Origin: Alectoria sarmentosa
Lineage: Eukaryota; Ascomycota; Lecanoromycetes; Lecanorales; Parmeliaceae
Assembly (NCBI GenBank): GCA_009733775.1
Contig: WOGZ01000137.1
Span: 1-64,000 of the forward strand
Reading direction: 5' to 3'
DNA length: 64,000 bases
Shown here: positions 1 through 12,571 of the stretch, one piece after another
Numbering within the stretch: position 1 is the first letter of the stretch
Layout of the letters: every line of letters begins with the position of its first letter
Notes under the pieces: generated by a model
The model's input: the letters and a program-made list of their open reading frames with translations, nothing else
What the model was told of the DNA's origin: nothing
Database searches by the model: none
Made by a program: the position numbers and the translations under genes

Positions 1-400
1 CGTGCGGGAGACATAATTATAGGGTTGAGACTTGTATAAATTCGATTATTTGCGACACTTGTTATTTGATTGTATCGATAATATTAACGGATGTTGGTGC
101 TACAGTACAAAAATGTATGGGGGGACGAAAAGTGCCAAGACATTCCAACTGGTTTTGAATACGCTAACTCTACTTGGTAGCGGCATCTATTTTAATTTGG
201 CGCATCATAAATACTTGTAGGGCTAACCTGCATATTTGCTAACGCGGCCAACACCTGGACATACTTCATATTCTCTCCTTAATTTATTGTCCTCAGGCTC
301 ATTACACGGTGTTGGACTGACAGTCTAACTCGATGCCCTTTTCTCCTGGCACTTCTTGAGCTTCAACTCTCACAATGACCGGTGCCACTCGTACGACAAT
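1..400. other. Left-edge intergenic sequence
   Basis: No supported gene. The only open stretch (positions 32-220) has no family features. The last 100 bases before 401 are the likely promoter and 5' leader of the phosphoesterase gene. Confidence 0.5.
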
Positions 401-2515
401 ATGACCTCCGACCAGAACGGGCACCCCTTTCGCAATGGCTTGATCAATCAGGCGGGCAAGAAACGGCGCACTTCAGACGAGCTTCCTTCGTTCCTAGGGG
501 GTTACATACCTGTCTTACAAAATGGTCCCTCTCAAGGGCGCCCTCCAAGCTCGAGACTGCCGAGGCGCGTGGATTGGAACCAAATATGGAGACGATCGCG
601 GGAAATAATAGGGATGCTACGGTCATGGAGGCCTAGAGACCTACTTTACATACCACTCGCCTTGATCATAGTATGGTGGGTGGTGCTATGGTGGGGTGAG
701 GAGGTTGTCTTCAGGCGCAGCGTGGAAGCTTGCTCCTGGGTCAATTGGGAAAGCTGGGTATGCCGGATTGCCTCCCCAAACCAACAGAAGAATAAGTGCT
801 GACAGAATGTTTAGCCCGCTGCATCTACTCCCCACCACGTCGCTCTCATCGCTGATCCTCAGCTTGTCGATCCCCACACCTACCCGGGACGCCCCTGGCC
901 CCTTTCTACACTTACAATACGTTACACTGACCTCTACATGCGCAAGTCTTTTCAGCAAATCCAGAGTATTCTAGCTCCAGCCTCTGTCTTCTTTCTAGGC
1001 GATCTTTTCGACGGAGGACGAGAATGGTCCACTGGAGAAGGCGAGGGCGGAGAAAGCGTAGACAAGAGATGGCGAAGGTACGACGATGGGTTCTGGTTGA
1101 AGGAGTACAGACGATTTGCCCGGATATTCTTCAATACGTGGCTGAGTGGTGGGCAGGGCCAGAATGATCGGAAGATGGTCGTGGGACTTCCTGGTAATCA
1201 TGACCTTGGGCTAGGGAACGGTATAAGAATCCCTGTGAGAAAGAGGTTCCAGGCATATTTTGGGAATGGGAATAGGATAGATGTTGTTGGAAACCACACA
1301 TTCGTGTCTCTGGACACGGTCTCCCTGAGTGCCAAGGGACAACCCGATCCAGCTACTGGCAGCCAAGGGGTAGACGAATCGAATAATGACATCTGGGGCC
1401 CCGTGGAACAGTTCCTACATACTTCTAAAGGAGAGAAAGCTCGAACTATTGCTCGAGATTTGAGGGTGCGGCATGGGAAAAACGAGAACGAATTTATGAA
1501 TAACGAAATCATAGAGCTCGAAGAGCCTCGCTCCTGGACGATACCCCTGGACTTTGACCCCGTAAAGAACACAGATATACCCTCGATCATCCTGACCCAT
1601 GTACCGTTATACCGAGCTCCAGGAACACCCTGCGGACCTCTCCGCGAGCGCTATCCTCCCTCCAACACCGACAGTGGCGAAGCGCCAGAAAAGGATGATG
1701 CGAACGCGATCGCCATACAGCAAGGCGTGCAGTATCAGAACGTCCTCACCCAAGAAATATCAAAGGAATTGGTGGAATTGGTAGGAGACGTATCTCACGT
1801 CTTCTCCGGTGATGACCATGACTATTGCGATGTCATCCATCGAGGCTACACTTCCAAGAACGGAGGCATCAGGGAGGTGACCGTCAAGTCAATGTCTTGG
1901 GCCATGGGCGTTCGTAAGCCTGGGTTCCTGCTGTTGAGCTTATGGAACCCCGTGGATGAGGAAGGGAAGGCTACCAGCCAGGATGCTTTGAAAGCGCCCA
2001 CGATACAGACTCATCTTTGCTTGCTGCCGGATCAGCTGTCCATCTTCATTCGATACGGGCTGCTTTTAGCCTTCACGCTGGTCGTGTTGTTCGTGCGAGC
2101 AGTCAGAATCGCCTATGGTCCAAGGCCAGCTACCAGCAACACCAATGGTTCCCTTCTGCCCCTCTCTAGAACGAAGCCATTCCACGCGAGACAGGAAGAC
2201 AAACCGTCCCACGCTAGCTCCTCAAGTACTTCTTCCCAAAACGGTCTTGCAGTAAGGCCATCTGCGGGGCCGAGAAACGTCACCCCTGGAAGCGGTTATG
2301 GCTATCAGCCTCCTACCGTCGAGGATGAGACTGAGGATGAGAGTTCTCGAGGGATCGTAGTGAATCGGGCATGGAATGACATTGCGTTAGACGAGCCTTC
2401 AAGACGAAAGCGGAGGAAAGGGCTGCTGGCTGTGTATGATGAGTTGACATCGAGCGTGTTGAATGTGGGGCTGTGCGTAATGGCGTGGTATATATGGCTG
2501 TTATGGCATAGCTAA
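401..2515 (+). CDS. Cdc1/Ted1-type metallophosphoesterase (GPI-glycan ethanolamine-phosphate hydrolase family)
   Basis: Two exons, 401-757 and 815-2515, joined across a 57 nt intron (GTATGC, branch GCTGAC, TTTAG), give 685 aa. The intron sits just before the first metal-binding motif, ALIADPQL near residue 133. GDLFDGGRE (about 183), GLPGNHD (about 246), LTHVPLYR and SGDDHDYCD follow in the order of the calcineurin-like phosphoesterase fold. One hydrophobic segment lies near residues 80-98 and two more near the C-terminus, which ends MAWYIWLLWHS. This fits the ER membrane Cdc1/Ted1/PGAP5 family, which removes ethanolamine phosphate from GPI-anchor mannoses (family knowledge). The first in-frame ATG is 401. 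Cdc1 and Ted1 act on different mannoses and I cannot tell which this is. Confidence 0.9.
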
Positions 2516-3799
2516 TAAAATTGACGTTATGGTTCGAGTACTTTGACGCTCTCGAAGAGGCAATGATGATATATCCCTGTTCAATATCACTAATATAGGC
2601 GACCCAGAAGGTGAGGGGTCGATCGCAGCGTCTAGTTGTCTAGATGAGGAAGGGAAGGATTGATAGGGTTGGAAGAATGACTGGAATCTGCTCACACTCT
2701 ACTCACTCAGGTACCAGAGGGTATGTTGAGGTCATTTGTAGATAGCATGGACATGTTCGAATTTCCACTTACTTATGGTTTAGAAGCGATGCCCTCGAGT
2801 ACGATTGTTGGTGATATCGTTTCAATTACATGGCACACAAAGGAGAACTTCTTTTGATACAAAATCCCATCGGCCTGCACCAGCAAAACATGGCCTCATC
2901 GCTGACTAGTAGGATTCCGAGATGATCGGAAGCCAGCGTGGGGCAAAGGAAGGTATCATATATAGTATCTGTTGACAAGCATATGCCGGAAGAGTTCCAG
3001 GACTTCGAATACTGCGGCATTATTGTCCCGTCAGCTTGAAGATGTTTTGCTTATAACAACTTTATGTTTCACCGTCTTAAATAGGTCGGGCACTTGGAGC
3101 ATCGATGAACGACAATGGCATCAGCGATGATTCTGAACAACTGCACAAAGGCTTCTTGTTGCGATCTCAGATTTCCGGCTTCTCAGCATCAAAACAAAGT
3201 AGTATACGAGAGGGGTGAGTGGCCAAGTAGTGCTCATGCGGATCTCTGGACCCTTGGTTGAACGTCGTATGTCTAATTTAATTGAAACAAGCCGCAATAA
3301 AATCGGATTTTATGTACGAGATATCTGAAGGAAATAGTAAAGACGAAGCAGAAGAACAGAACCAGATAAAGTATCGAGTGGGTATCGGCAGCAGGTTTGG
3401 ATACCGCCAGTAGGGGCGGTGGCGAGCACTTACCAAAACAGCTGGCAAGAGTGGTAAGACCGGATGATTTATCACCCGCTCCAAGAAGTTTCAAACAGCT
3501 GTGTATAACAAAGCTGCAAAGAGAGGACCTCTGGAATTTATTGCTAGTGCCCCAGGTCTCGGATGAGTGAACAGTTCTTGCTCGTTTGCGAGATGTAAGG
3601 ATAAGAGGTCAGATCGTGCATTGGAATACTTGAGTTTGCGAGGCAGCCTTCCTTAGCTCTGCGTGCATTGAAAAGTCCTCCACATGTTGTTGATGAATCA
3701 AATCTCTATCCTGGGCGACTCCTCATAATCATACGGTCTCGCAGACTTGCAGCCTCTGTCACAACGTTCGTTGTCTTATTCTCCATCCCAGATCCAGCC
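2516..3799. other. Intergenic region between convergent genes
   Basis: About 1.3 kb of mixed composition between the 3' ends of the phosphoesterase and PCNA genes. Only short frames (74 codons or fewer) without recognisable motifs are present. I found no tRNA-like structure or repeat. Confidence 0.5.
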
Positions 3800-4792
3800 T
3801 CATTCCTCGTCACCAATCTAGAAAGCGGATCAGCAAGTATCGGAGGTAGGTAGGACAGCACATCTTACCTTAGGAGCTAGGTAGAATCTCAAGTAGCTGT
3901 TGGATGCTAGACCGTACTCAACGAGCAACGGCACTTCATTGGACAGACACAATTTGACTGTGCCTGAGAGACCGCTGGCTTTGCAGAAATTGACAAGGTA
4001 CTTGAGGGAGAAGGTTAGAGCGACGGGTTCCGAGAGGGCGATCTCGACGTTTTGGTCTGGTTTCTCGACGTTGGTATGGCTTCGAAGGGTGACAGCTCCA
4101 TTGCCAATGTCGCCTGAGCAGGAGAATTTGACGCCGTCCTTTGTAGCTTCGATGGCAACTTTGAGACAAATTAGCAGGATGACCCACATCACGCTGCAGG
4201 TCTCACTATACCTGATTCCGACAATGCAATCAAATCCCTACAGATCTTCTGAAACTCCGCCGAAGGCATCGTAATCGTAGCTGCGTACTCAGTCTCGGGT
4301 ATGCCCAAGTGCTCTTGATCGATATCCATAAGCTTGATATCGTACTCGCTCAGCCTATCACTCTCGCTGCTCTCGAATACCAAGTTCACAACATCTGGCG
4401 CATCCTGCGCCTTCAATGTCAGAATATCCTCATTTTGCGCGCAACGCAGCACCTTCATGAGCGAGGTGAGGTTGATGCCGAGGGCGATGTTGCGGTCGCA
4501 GCGGAAAGGGGAGAAGGATTCGGCTTTGAGCATCATAGATACGAGGGCAACATGGGAGTTGTCCATGGCTTGGAGGGCAACGCCGGAGTCATTGCAGTCA
4601 AAGTTGCAGTCTTGGACGAGGTCTTTGATAGCGTCGACGACCTGGCAGTGACTTAAGTATATATTTCTCATAGTCTGGATGGGTATAGTCTACCTTCTTC
4701 AGCAGGTTGGCCTGTTCCAACCGTGCTTCAAGCACTGTGATTTTTTGTCAGCATACTGGACCATGGACCAATATGCTCAGAAGCCGCATACT
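3800..4792 (-). CDS. PCNA: Proliferating cell nuclear antigen (PCNA, DNA sliding clamp)
   Basis: The ring-shaped processivity clamp for replicative polymerases and a platform for repair and SUMO/ubiquitin signalling in the nucleus. Five coding exons read 4792, 4734-4694, 4641-4212, 4158-3869 and 3817-3800, giving 259 aa, the normal family length. The frame runs [13 protein letters not shown] / [12 protein letters not shown] ... ALSES / [12 protein letters not shown] ... LRFYLAPK / IGDEE-stop, colinear with fungal PCNA. The start codon appears split: A at 4792, then a 57 nt intron (GTATGC, GCTGAC branch, CACAG), then TG at 4734-4733. Reading without this intron meets an in-frame TGA. A TTTCGCGCCAAA site lies about 200 bp upstream of the start. 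Diverges from the histidine kinase gene. Confidence 0.95.
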
Positions 4793-5428
4793 CTTTGTGA
4801 ATAGCTGAAATATTTCTTAGGCGAGATCGATGTTCACTTCGATGCGACTTATACGTTACCCTGGAGAGGCTAGCAGACGCTCGAAAACGGACTCACGCAG
4901 TATGCTACCTTGAAGATGGTGAAGCAGGTTGGAACTGCAGGTCACTGAGACTGTCAGAGTGGAGGAGTTTGCTTTTGGTGTATGTCGCGATCTTTCGCGC
5001 CAAATCACGCTAAGATAAAGTAGTTCGGAGATAGGATATAAGCTGTAAGTATGAGGCAACATATTTAGCTCAGTACTGGAATTATAAACAATCAAGTAAG
5101 CGAGGACTCTGAGTATGCAAGAGCTTCTGTCGGGCAAGGGCAAGAGCTATGTCTGTTATGGCATGGAAAATACAGCAGTAGCGGCGCATCGCCGCGTACA
5201 TTTCCCCTTTCCACAGAAGCCTCCTTGAAGACACTTTGGATGTGTAATGAGGCATTCTATATCTCTCGAGACGCTCCTTTTTCCCTACGATTCTTATGTT
5301 GCACTACAAATTTCACCATTACACTCGCCTGTGACCTTTGGCTATTACCTAGGCAGCATACACCTACGCACAGCCCTGTACGGCTCTAAACGACCGTAGA
5401 AGAGGCATTCAACATTTTTCTCACAGAC
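4793..5428. promoter_or_regulatory. Divergent promoter region of PCNA and the histidine kinase
   Basis: 636 bp between two divergent starts, without a supported gene. It holds the E2F-like palindrome at 4993-5004 and pyrimidine-rich sequence in front of the kinase ATG. Further 5' leader introns of PCNA cannot be excluded. Confidence 0.5.
4993..5004. promoter_or_regulatory. E2F-like TTTCGCGCCAAA element upstream of PCNA
   Basis: The 12-mer TTTCGCGCCAAA matches the E2F/DP consensus TTTSGCGCSAAA exactly and lies about 200 bp upstream of the PCNA start. Animal and plant PCNA promoters carry such sites. Ascomycetes use the KilA-N factors SBF/MBF instead of E2F, so the factor bound here is an inference. 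Confidence 0.4.
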
Positions 5429-8400
5429 ATGCCGTCGAGAACTCCCTCAACATCTCCACCGAAATCACCATCTGCGGATCTAAGAGAGTCGCCTTCCTAT
5501 CCTACCTTAAAAAAGTCTTTTTCAGAAGCTGGACCTGAAGCGCGGCCTTTACTCTCTCGGACGCGGAGTCGATCTGATACATGGAGTCAGCCCCCCACAG
5601 GCTTCCGACATGATGATGACTCACGCCTTGCCACAAGTACTCATTGCTGGCATTGTGGTGCGGCTTTGCTCTCCCAGATGATCCCTAGTCGGGAGAAAGC
5701 TCCCCCAGTATCACCCGCCTCCCGTCTCCCTCTGCTTTCCCAATTGAATCCTTTTGAAGCGCACGCACCCCCGATATCAGACAGTAATTATCCTGATGTG
5801 TCTGGCAAATTAAACTCCACATCTTCTTTTCCTCAAACCGACAAGCTCATGCGGATGAAAGATGCTATGCTTGATGCGACGGACATACCTGTCATTGCTA
5901 TGTGGCAAGATGGAAGTCTAGCTGTACAAAACAAAGCAGTAGCTCGGATAATGTACTTCGACACGGATCCCGTCTCCGATGATGCAAGTGATGTCCTTTC
6001 TCGTCATAGAGTTTTCACAGAGGATTTCCACCGAGAATTGGAACAATACGAATTCCCTATTGTCAAGCTTTGCCGGACTCAGCAGCCCTTTAGCAGAATC
6101 AGAATTGGAATCATGGACTCCCAGTCGAGGCAAAAGGTTTTCGAGATCTCCGGCCAATGCGTTTACGACGAGAAGACTGGAGATTTCCAAGCTGGCGTCT
6201 GTGCACTGAAGGATGTGACTTGGTACACAGAGCTGCTCAAGATGCAGAACGAACAGAACGAACAGCAATTCCAATTGATCTGTGAAACATTACCTCAAAT
6301 GGTATGTAATCCAAGCTAGCTTTATCGCAGGGATTTGGAAAGGATGCTAATTTCTGACAATAGCTATGGACTACTACCCCAGAGGGACTTATAGGTACGG
6401 TTCAGACCCTTCGTTGAACTCCCGCGCTCACGCACCATAAGACTACTTTTCTCCCTCATGGTACGATTATACCGGTCTGACCGCGGATCAATCCTTTGGG
6501 ATGCCTTTTTATCGGATGCCGTGCCACCCAGATGATCTGACTGAATCTTTCAAAGAGTGGGATCATTGCCTAACAACAGGTCGAGACTTTGTGTTGGAAT
6601 TTCGTCTCAGAAAACATGATGATGCATGGCGCTGGTATGTAAATTTCTAATGGGTGCCAAAGTCTGGGTCCCAAGACATGTTTCGGGTGCAGACCTAAGT
6701 TTCTCCATCTTTTCGCTCCCTAGAGCTGTCGTATGAGCTTGGAGCTTGTCTGGACAACGAAAGACTGACCCCAAAATCTCACAGGATGCAGGCCAGGGGC
6801 TCGCCATTGCGGAATAAATCTGGGAAGATCGTAAAATGGTTCGGATCCTATACAGACATCCATGACCTGGTGGAAGCCCGCCAGGAAGCTAAGAACACCC
6901 GGGAACAATTCCTCAGTCTGATCAAGCATTCAAAGGTCACCATTTGGGCGATCGATCGTGGTCATAACATCATATTTCTGGAAGGCGAGCTCATGTGGCA
7001 GGATGAATGCCCAGAATTCATGAAAGAAGCCATTGGGAAAAACGTTTTCCAGTACTTCGGCGAACACCGTGGGAAGAAGGATTGGGACATGTTTGAGGAC
7101 TTGATTCGTGCGATTCTAGATGGTAAAGTCAAGGAGTGGAGCGCTGAACACCAGGTTGAGGGTAAAAACAGGTGGTATCGAACACAATTCGCTCCAATCT
7201 TTGTTACGAAGAAGGGGGACAGCGGACGAATGGATGAAAAATTTATTGATGGATTGATTTCAATTAGCATGGACGTGACCGAACTCAAAGAAAGGGATGA
7301 CAAGTTACAATCCCAGGAAAGGGAAAATATCAGGCTGTCGACCGCCGAGAATGCAGCCAAAGAGGCAAGCAAACTCAAAAGTCAGTTCTTAGCCAACATG
7401 TCACACGAGATTCGGACGCCAATAGCGGGGGTCATCGGCATGTCAGAACTTCTCCTGGATACACATCTGGACAAGGAGCAGCGAGAGTTCACTGAAAGCA
7501 TCCATCGATCTGCGAATGGTCTCTTGACCGTCATTAACGACGTTTTGGATCTCTCCAAAGTTGAGTCTGGGAAATTGGACATCGAAGAAATCCCGTTTTC
7601 TCTATCAGTTGTGGTTCAAGACGTATGCAAGATGCTGTCCTTTGCCGCAGAGAGAAAGAACATACACTTCAAAAGCGATGTCCAAGGAGATATTGAGCAG
7701 GCTCTGGTAGTGATGGGAGATCCAGGCCGCGTACGGCAGATACTGACCAACCTACTGACCAATAGTATCAAGTTCACATCAGAAGGGTACGTCAAGCTGA
7801 CCGTTGCAAGTCAAAAAGACACGACTGAATTGATTGAGATTCTCTTTACCGTGGAGGACACGGGTATTGGCATTGAAGATGAGGTGCAGAAACGTCTTTT
7901 TAGGCCTTTCAGTCAAGCCGATTCCAGTACGGCTCGAAGATTTGGAGGGACCGGGCTCGGATTGACCATCAGCAAGAACGTACGGATGGCCTTTCTCTCG
8001 GCATCTAAAGCATGAAATCGCTGACGATTTTAGCTCGTTGACTTAATGCATGGCGAGATAAAGTTGAAATCGGAGCTCGGCCAAGGCACAACAACCACAT
8101 TCTGGATACCGTTCAACAAGTCGCAATCTGTAAAGCTTGGTTCGCCCCTCGTGGATATAAGATCTGTGCCAGAAAAGTTTCGATCGGATCTGACAATAAC
8201 TGGATGCGTTTCTGCCCCTCATAGTATTGGTGGAGATTCCCTGCCAAATGCGGCTCCGCCCCAAAATTCTAGAAACCGGACTGGCCCTGGCTTAGGAGCA
8301 ACGCTTCCTGAACAAGGTCCAATGGATGACCTAGTCCAGCAGGAGATTGACCGTAAGAGTGTCCATGTTTTGGTTGTGGAGGACAAGTATGTTATAATTC

Positions 8401-9525
8401 CCTCTCGCGTATGCTCTTTCGTGTCTATGACCAAGTTGCTGACTTGCCTGTTGCAGTGCTATCAACCAGCAGATCGCTCTCAAGACAGTCAAAAAATTCG
8501 GATTTTCCGTGAATGCCGTGTGGAATGGCAAGGAAGCTCTCGACTACCTGTTGGAAGCTCCCAGTACGACTCACCCAACACCGGATATCATCCTTATGGA
8601 CTGCCAGATGCCCGTACTCGACGGCTATCGAGCGACCCATCTCATCCGTCATCATAACCCTTATTCAGCCATTGCTAGAGTACGGACACTTCCCATCGTG
8701 GCTATGACGGCCTCCGCTATTCAAGGCGACAAGGAAAAGTGCACCGAAGCAGGCATGGTATGTACCATTTAGGGGCGATCTCCGCTCCTTGGCACCGCAG
8801 TCTCGAGAAAGAGGCTTGTTCTATTTCCTAGACCTGCCCTATATCGCAATTTTTACCTTGGAGAAGACATATTGATGTCAAAATTTACACAGGATGACTA
8901 CCTTGCCAAGCCCGTCAGAGGGAAGACGCTAGAGGACATGCTTCTCAAATGGGCCGTTGAAGGCAAACGGAAATCTCGACTCAGGGAGGTTTTGCGAACC
9001 CCCCACATTGACAACGATAGCATCTGTACCGCGGCGTCTAGCATTGCCGCCATTAGTGAATCAATCAGTCCTCGCGGGACTAGCGAGGACGATCAAACGC
9101 TTGCGGCCTTGGATGCGTCGAAAGCAACGGATATTGGAAAGAACAAAACTACGATCCAGCGTCTCGTTTCTGAGGAACAAGCCATGATCCTCCGGGATGA
9201 GAGGCTACTGGCAGCCAGTAATCCCAATCCGCGCCAGCTGAGCATTTCCATGCCTCCAACTCCCTCATCAATGCGCATTACGCTACCAACCCCGGCGCTT
9301 ACGGTCGAGAATATGGCCCGTCTAAGTCGTGAATTTGAGGTCAATCCTTTCGATCTCCTCACTTTCAATACGGCAAATGGTGGTGATTCAGACAGCGATG
9401 ATTCGACTGATCGGGGTAGCACGCCGGAGGAAGAAGTCATTCTATTCGAGCCACGGAGGGAGTTAGCGCGCAATTCGAGTAGTGAGACCACGGTGATACC
9501 TCGCAAGAAAAGGCCGTACAGATAG
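5429..9525 (+). CDS. Hybrid sensor histidine kinase with PAS domains and C-terminal receiver
   Basis: Seven exons (5429-6301, 6364-6394, 6442-6634, 6785-7979, 8034-8386, 8457-8757, 8893-9525) give 1192 aa. A Ser/Pro-rich N-terminus is followed by two or three PAS-like domains (about 150-520; e.g. [32 protein letters not shown]). Next come the H-box [12 protein letters not shown] with phospho-acceptor His near 573, the N-box [11 protein letters not shown]1 DTGIGI, F-box LFRPFSQAD and G2 [11 protein letters not shown]. The receiver has [23 protein letters not shown] (phospho-Asp near 930), MTAS and YLAKPV. All catalytic motifs are intact, so autophosphorylation and phosphorelay through an HPt protein is expected. 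No membrane segment is seen, so it is probably cytosolic. A tail of about 200 residues follows the receiver. I did not assign a fungal HHK class. Confidence 0.93.
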
Positions 9526-10291
9526 TATTTTGATTGGCGCTGGTGGCCTGCTCTGCGTGGTTCTTGTTGTATAGAGGGTACATACCTCAACTAGTCATTT
9601 CAATTCGGATTATTCACCCGTTCTATTCCAATTTGGACAGAAAAGTTAGCCCGTATTAGTTGCAGTATTTTGGGACCATTGCCCTTTCTCCGTATCAGGG
9701 GAGGGGGGCAATCAACCTCATTTCTCAAAGCGACGTTGAGCCATTCCCCAATCGACCCCTCAATCAAGAGGCGTTGTAATTCTTTCCTTCTCTGTCGAAG
9801 CCTTTTCGTCCAAGAGGCCATCAACCGCATTCACGGCAGCGCGGTCGAGCAAGCCTCCCTTTGAAACCTTGCTTGATATCAAGAGGGTCCTGTCGAGATC
9901 TTTTTTTCTTTATTCTACGGTAGAGAGGACAGGAGACCGCACTGACGGCAGGAAGATTGAGATGACCTTTTTTCCTTTGATTGGTGGAGTAAGAGAAAGA
10001 GAAAAAAAGGCCAGCTCATCTCACGTTGAGGCATTTTCAAAGAAGAAACAATGGCGCGCATCGAGAGCGGAAATTTGAAATATTCCTTCTTTGAGTGGTG
10101 AAGGAAGAGGTAAAGCGGTATTCTGGTCTTGTTGGAATGGTTCTGTATGAGAGGTGATGGTAGCATCGATCCGGGGTACCTATCCCATAAATGCTTCTCA
10201 CAGCGAATCGAGCTGTAGATGTGAAAGAGAATCATGATTTCATTCAATGGGTCTTCTACCATAGGTTTCATTCAATCCCTAAACCACCTTC
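9526..10291. other. Intergenic region, convergent 3' ends
   Basis: 766 bp with only short frames without motifs. It contains purine-rich stretches (about 9985-10080) and no recognisable RNA gene or repeat. Confidence 0.5.
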
Positions 10292-11506
10292 TCAATATCC
10301 CCTCTTCCTATCCACAACGTTGATCATCCTCTCCCCCTTCTCCCTCCTGTCCAGATTCACCTCCAACACTTGAAAACCCCGGTCCAGATACGCGTCCCCG
10401 AGTCCGCTAATATGCGGCGTGACGATACAATTCGGCGCATCCCACAATGGGTCATCCTTAGGTAACGGTTCCGGATCCGCTACGTCCAACGCTGCACCTC
10501 TCACTCCGCCTCCTCCGTCGCCTCCACCTAATGGATCGTTGTCGTTGTAGGCTTTGAGGGAGGCGATGAGATCGGATTGCACGAGGATTTGCCCGCGGGA
10601 GATGTTGGATATGAACGCGTTTTTCTTCTTGCCTAAGATTGCAAATTCTTCGGCGCCGAGGAAATGCGTCGTTTCTTTCGTTAGGGGCACACTGATGAGG
10701 AGATGGTCGATGTCTTGAGCTAGGAAAGTGTGTAGGGAGGCTTTATCCAGGCCGCTGAACCAAACTTCTGGGATCGAGCCGTCGGGATCACCGGTTCCAG
10801 GGACGATGAAACCCTTGTCGTGTTTCGATTCTGGCGTTGAGCGCGGGGAGGCTGTATATGCGATGACATTCATACCCATGCCGCGAGCTACACGGGCGAC
10901 TTGTCGGCCTATGCTACCGTAGCCCAGGACTCCCAGTCGCTGTCCTGCTTTGTCCCTCAGACTATGCAATTCCATTCGATCTGTAGCCTTGCCCCACTCG
11001 TGGTTTTGCTGCCATTTGTGGAGGAGGGAATACTGATGCGTGTGGGCTAGCGCGGTCAGGATAACCCATTCCGCAATTTGCGGACCGTGGATGCCGGAAG
11101 ATGTTGTGAGCGGGATCGAGGTGCTTGTGTAGATTGGAGAGTTTGCGACGTGATTCGTGCCAGCGGAGAAGAAGTGTATGAGTTGGAGGTTGGGGCAGGC
11201 TTCTGGACTTGGAGGGAGGGCGGAGAGTGTCACGAGCATGGTGGCATCCTTGTAGATTTCTGTAGGGGTTTAACGATCAACAATGGTCCTCAAAGCCAGC
11301 AATTGAGAGATGAAGAAGCGGAGGGTGATCAAACCCGTTGGTATTTCCTCCACGCCCTTCCACGGGGAGCTGGAGATGAGCAAGCTCTTGAAGGTGATGT
11401 TGATGTTGGGATGATTCTTCTTGATCCTGTCGAAAATCTCGGTGGGTTCTTTGAAGGGCAGTATGACGAGCAGATGCTCAGGCTTGGTGTTGGGACCGCC
11501 ACCCAT
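10292..11506 (-). CDS. D-isomer-specific 2-hydroxyacid dehydrogenase family protein
   Basis: Two exons, 11506-11335 and 11259-10292, give 379 aa. The junction continues EEIPT/EIYKDATMLVTL; the donor GTTTGA is weak. The NAD-binding Rossmann motif is GVLGYGSIGRQVARVARGMG. The catalytic triad of the family is present: Arg in NISRGQI, the acidic residue in the DVADPEPLP region, and His in TPHISGLGD. Members reduce or oxidise 2-keto/2-hydroxy acids such as glyoxylate or hydroxypyruvate with NAD(P)H. The exact substrate cannot be read from the sequence. The start ATG 11506 has a good context (CTCACCATGG). No targeting signal is evident, so it is probably cytosolic. Its 5' side faces the MITE at 11830-12494. 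Confidence 0.88.
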
Positions 11507-11827
11507 GGTGAGAGATGAAGCCACCTGGACGAGGTGGGTGGTAGGGTTGTGGGGATTAATTGCTTCACGAGGGAGTGGAATGTTGTTGGAAGACCTAGAG
11601 GAAGGGCGGAAAGGAGGTGACTATATTGAAGCTGAAGCGCAAGATGACATGAAAACAGAGTGATACTTGACTTGATGGTTAATAAATTCCCTCGGAGGAT
11701 AATTCGTGAGGAAGCTGACATGACATTCATTGCGACTACCCTATACTGTAGAGAAACATAGATCGGCACCATCGGAATATGTGCCCTCCGTTGTTAGCCT
11801 TGAATAGCCGACTACTTCCCAGTACAC
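11507..11827. other. Upstream region of the dehydrogenase gene
   Basis: 321 bp with no supported gene. It is the probable promoter of the dehydrogenase, cut off on its far side by the MITE. Confidence 0.4.
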
Positions 11828-11829
11828 TA

Positions 11830-12494
11830 CCTTAGCGGAAGGCTATGAGTTTGAGAAACTGTATTTAAACTGTAATCGCTTACGAGACCGCCTTTAGGCA
11901 GCTGTTAAGTAATATAATTATCGTATCGAAACATCTATATTACGTTGTGAATCTTTAACGATTTCGTTTATGATACGGTAATAAGTTAGTTCTCACGCAT
12001 AGACGTTAATACAAAAATAATGAATATGATCCTATTACCGTTCTCCACCAAAAACCGTCGTAGAACCGTTATGATACATTGAAATTTGTCAAACTTGCCA
12101 AGCCAAATACTCGGAAGTACTTTGTATTGTAAAACATCAACGCTTTTGAAGATTGAAGTTCGGAAATGAGCGATTCGAACGATTTTCTCGCGGGGGTGAC
12201 CTACCCCATATATGCGTCCATGGTTGTGGGGGCTAATGGGAGATGGATGTGGGGGTTCATTAGGGAATGCTGATCCCTATCGGATGTATCGAAGCTAATT
12301 GTAAAATACAGCTGACTAAGCAAGTTTCGGATAATTCCTTAACCCGTAACACAGGTTTTAACCGTAACTTTAGAAAAACGTATTACAATTGTCATCGCCT
12401 TTAGGCAGAGGACTTTAGTGGAACCGTTAATTTTGAAAAACCGTAGAAAAACCGTGTAGATACCGTTCGTTCAATTCATAGCCTTCCGCTAAGG
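11830..12494. mobile_element. 665 bp MITE with TA target duplication (Tc1/mariner-pogo type)
   Basis: The left end at 11830 reads CCTTAGCGGAAGGCTATGA and the right end at 12494 is its exact reverse complement. The inverted homology continues imperfectly inward for about another 20 bp, with differences mostly of C/T or G/A type. TA dinucleotides flank both ends (11828-11829 and 12495-12496), the target-site duplication of Tc1/mariner and Fot1/pogo DNA transposons. The interior is AT-rich, has repeated AAACCGT/ACGGTTT motifs and a GCCTTTAGGCAG motif near each end, and contains no coding frame, so it is non-autonomous. The C/T skew between arms may reflect repeat-induced point mutation. Confidence 0.85.
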
Positions 12495-12571
12495 TAAATT
12501 GAAAGTATTCGTTTAGTGACCAGTCACCAAGAGACCAGAGTCCAAACCTCCACTATCTCTATATTGTATCT

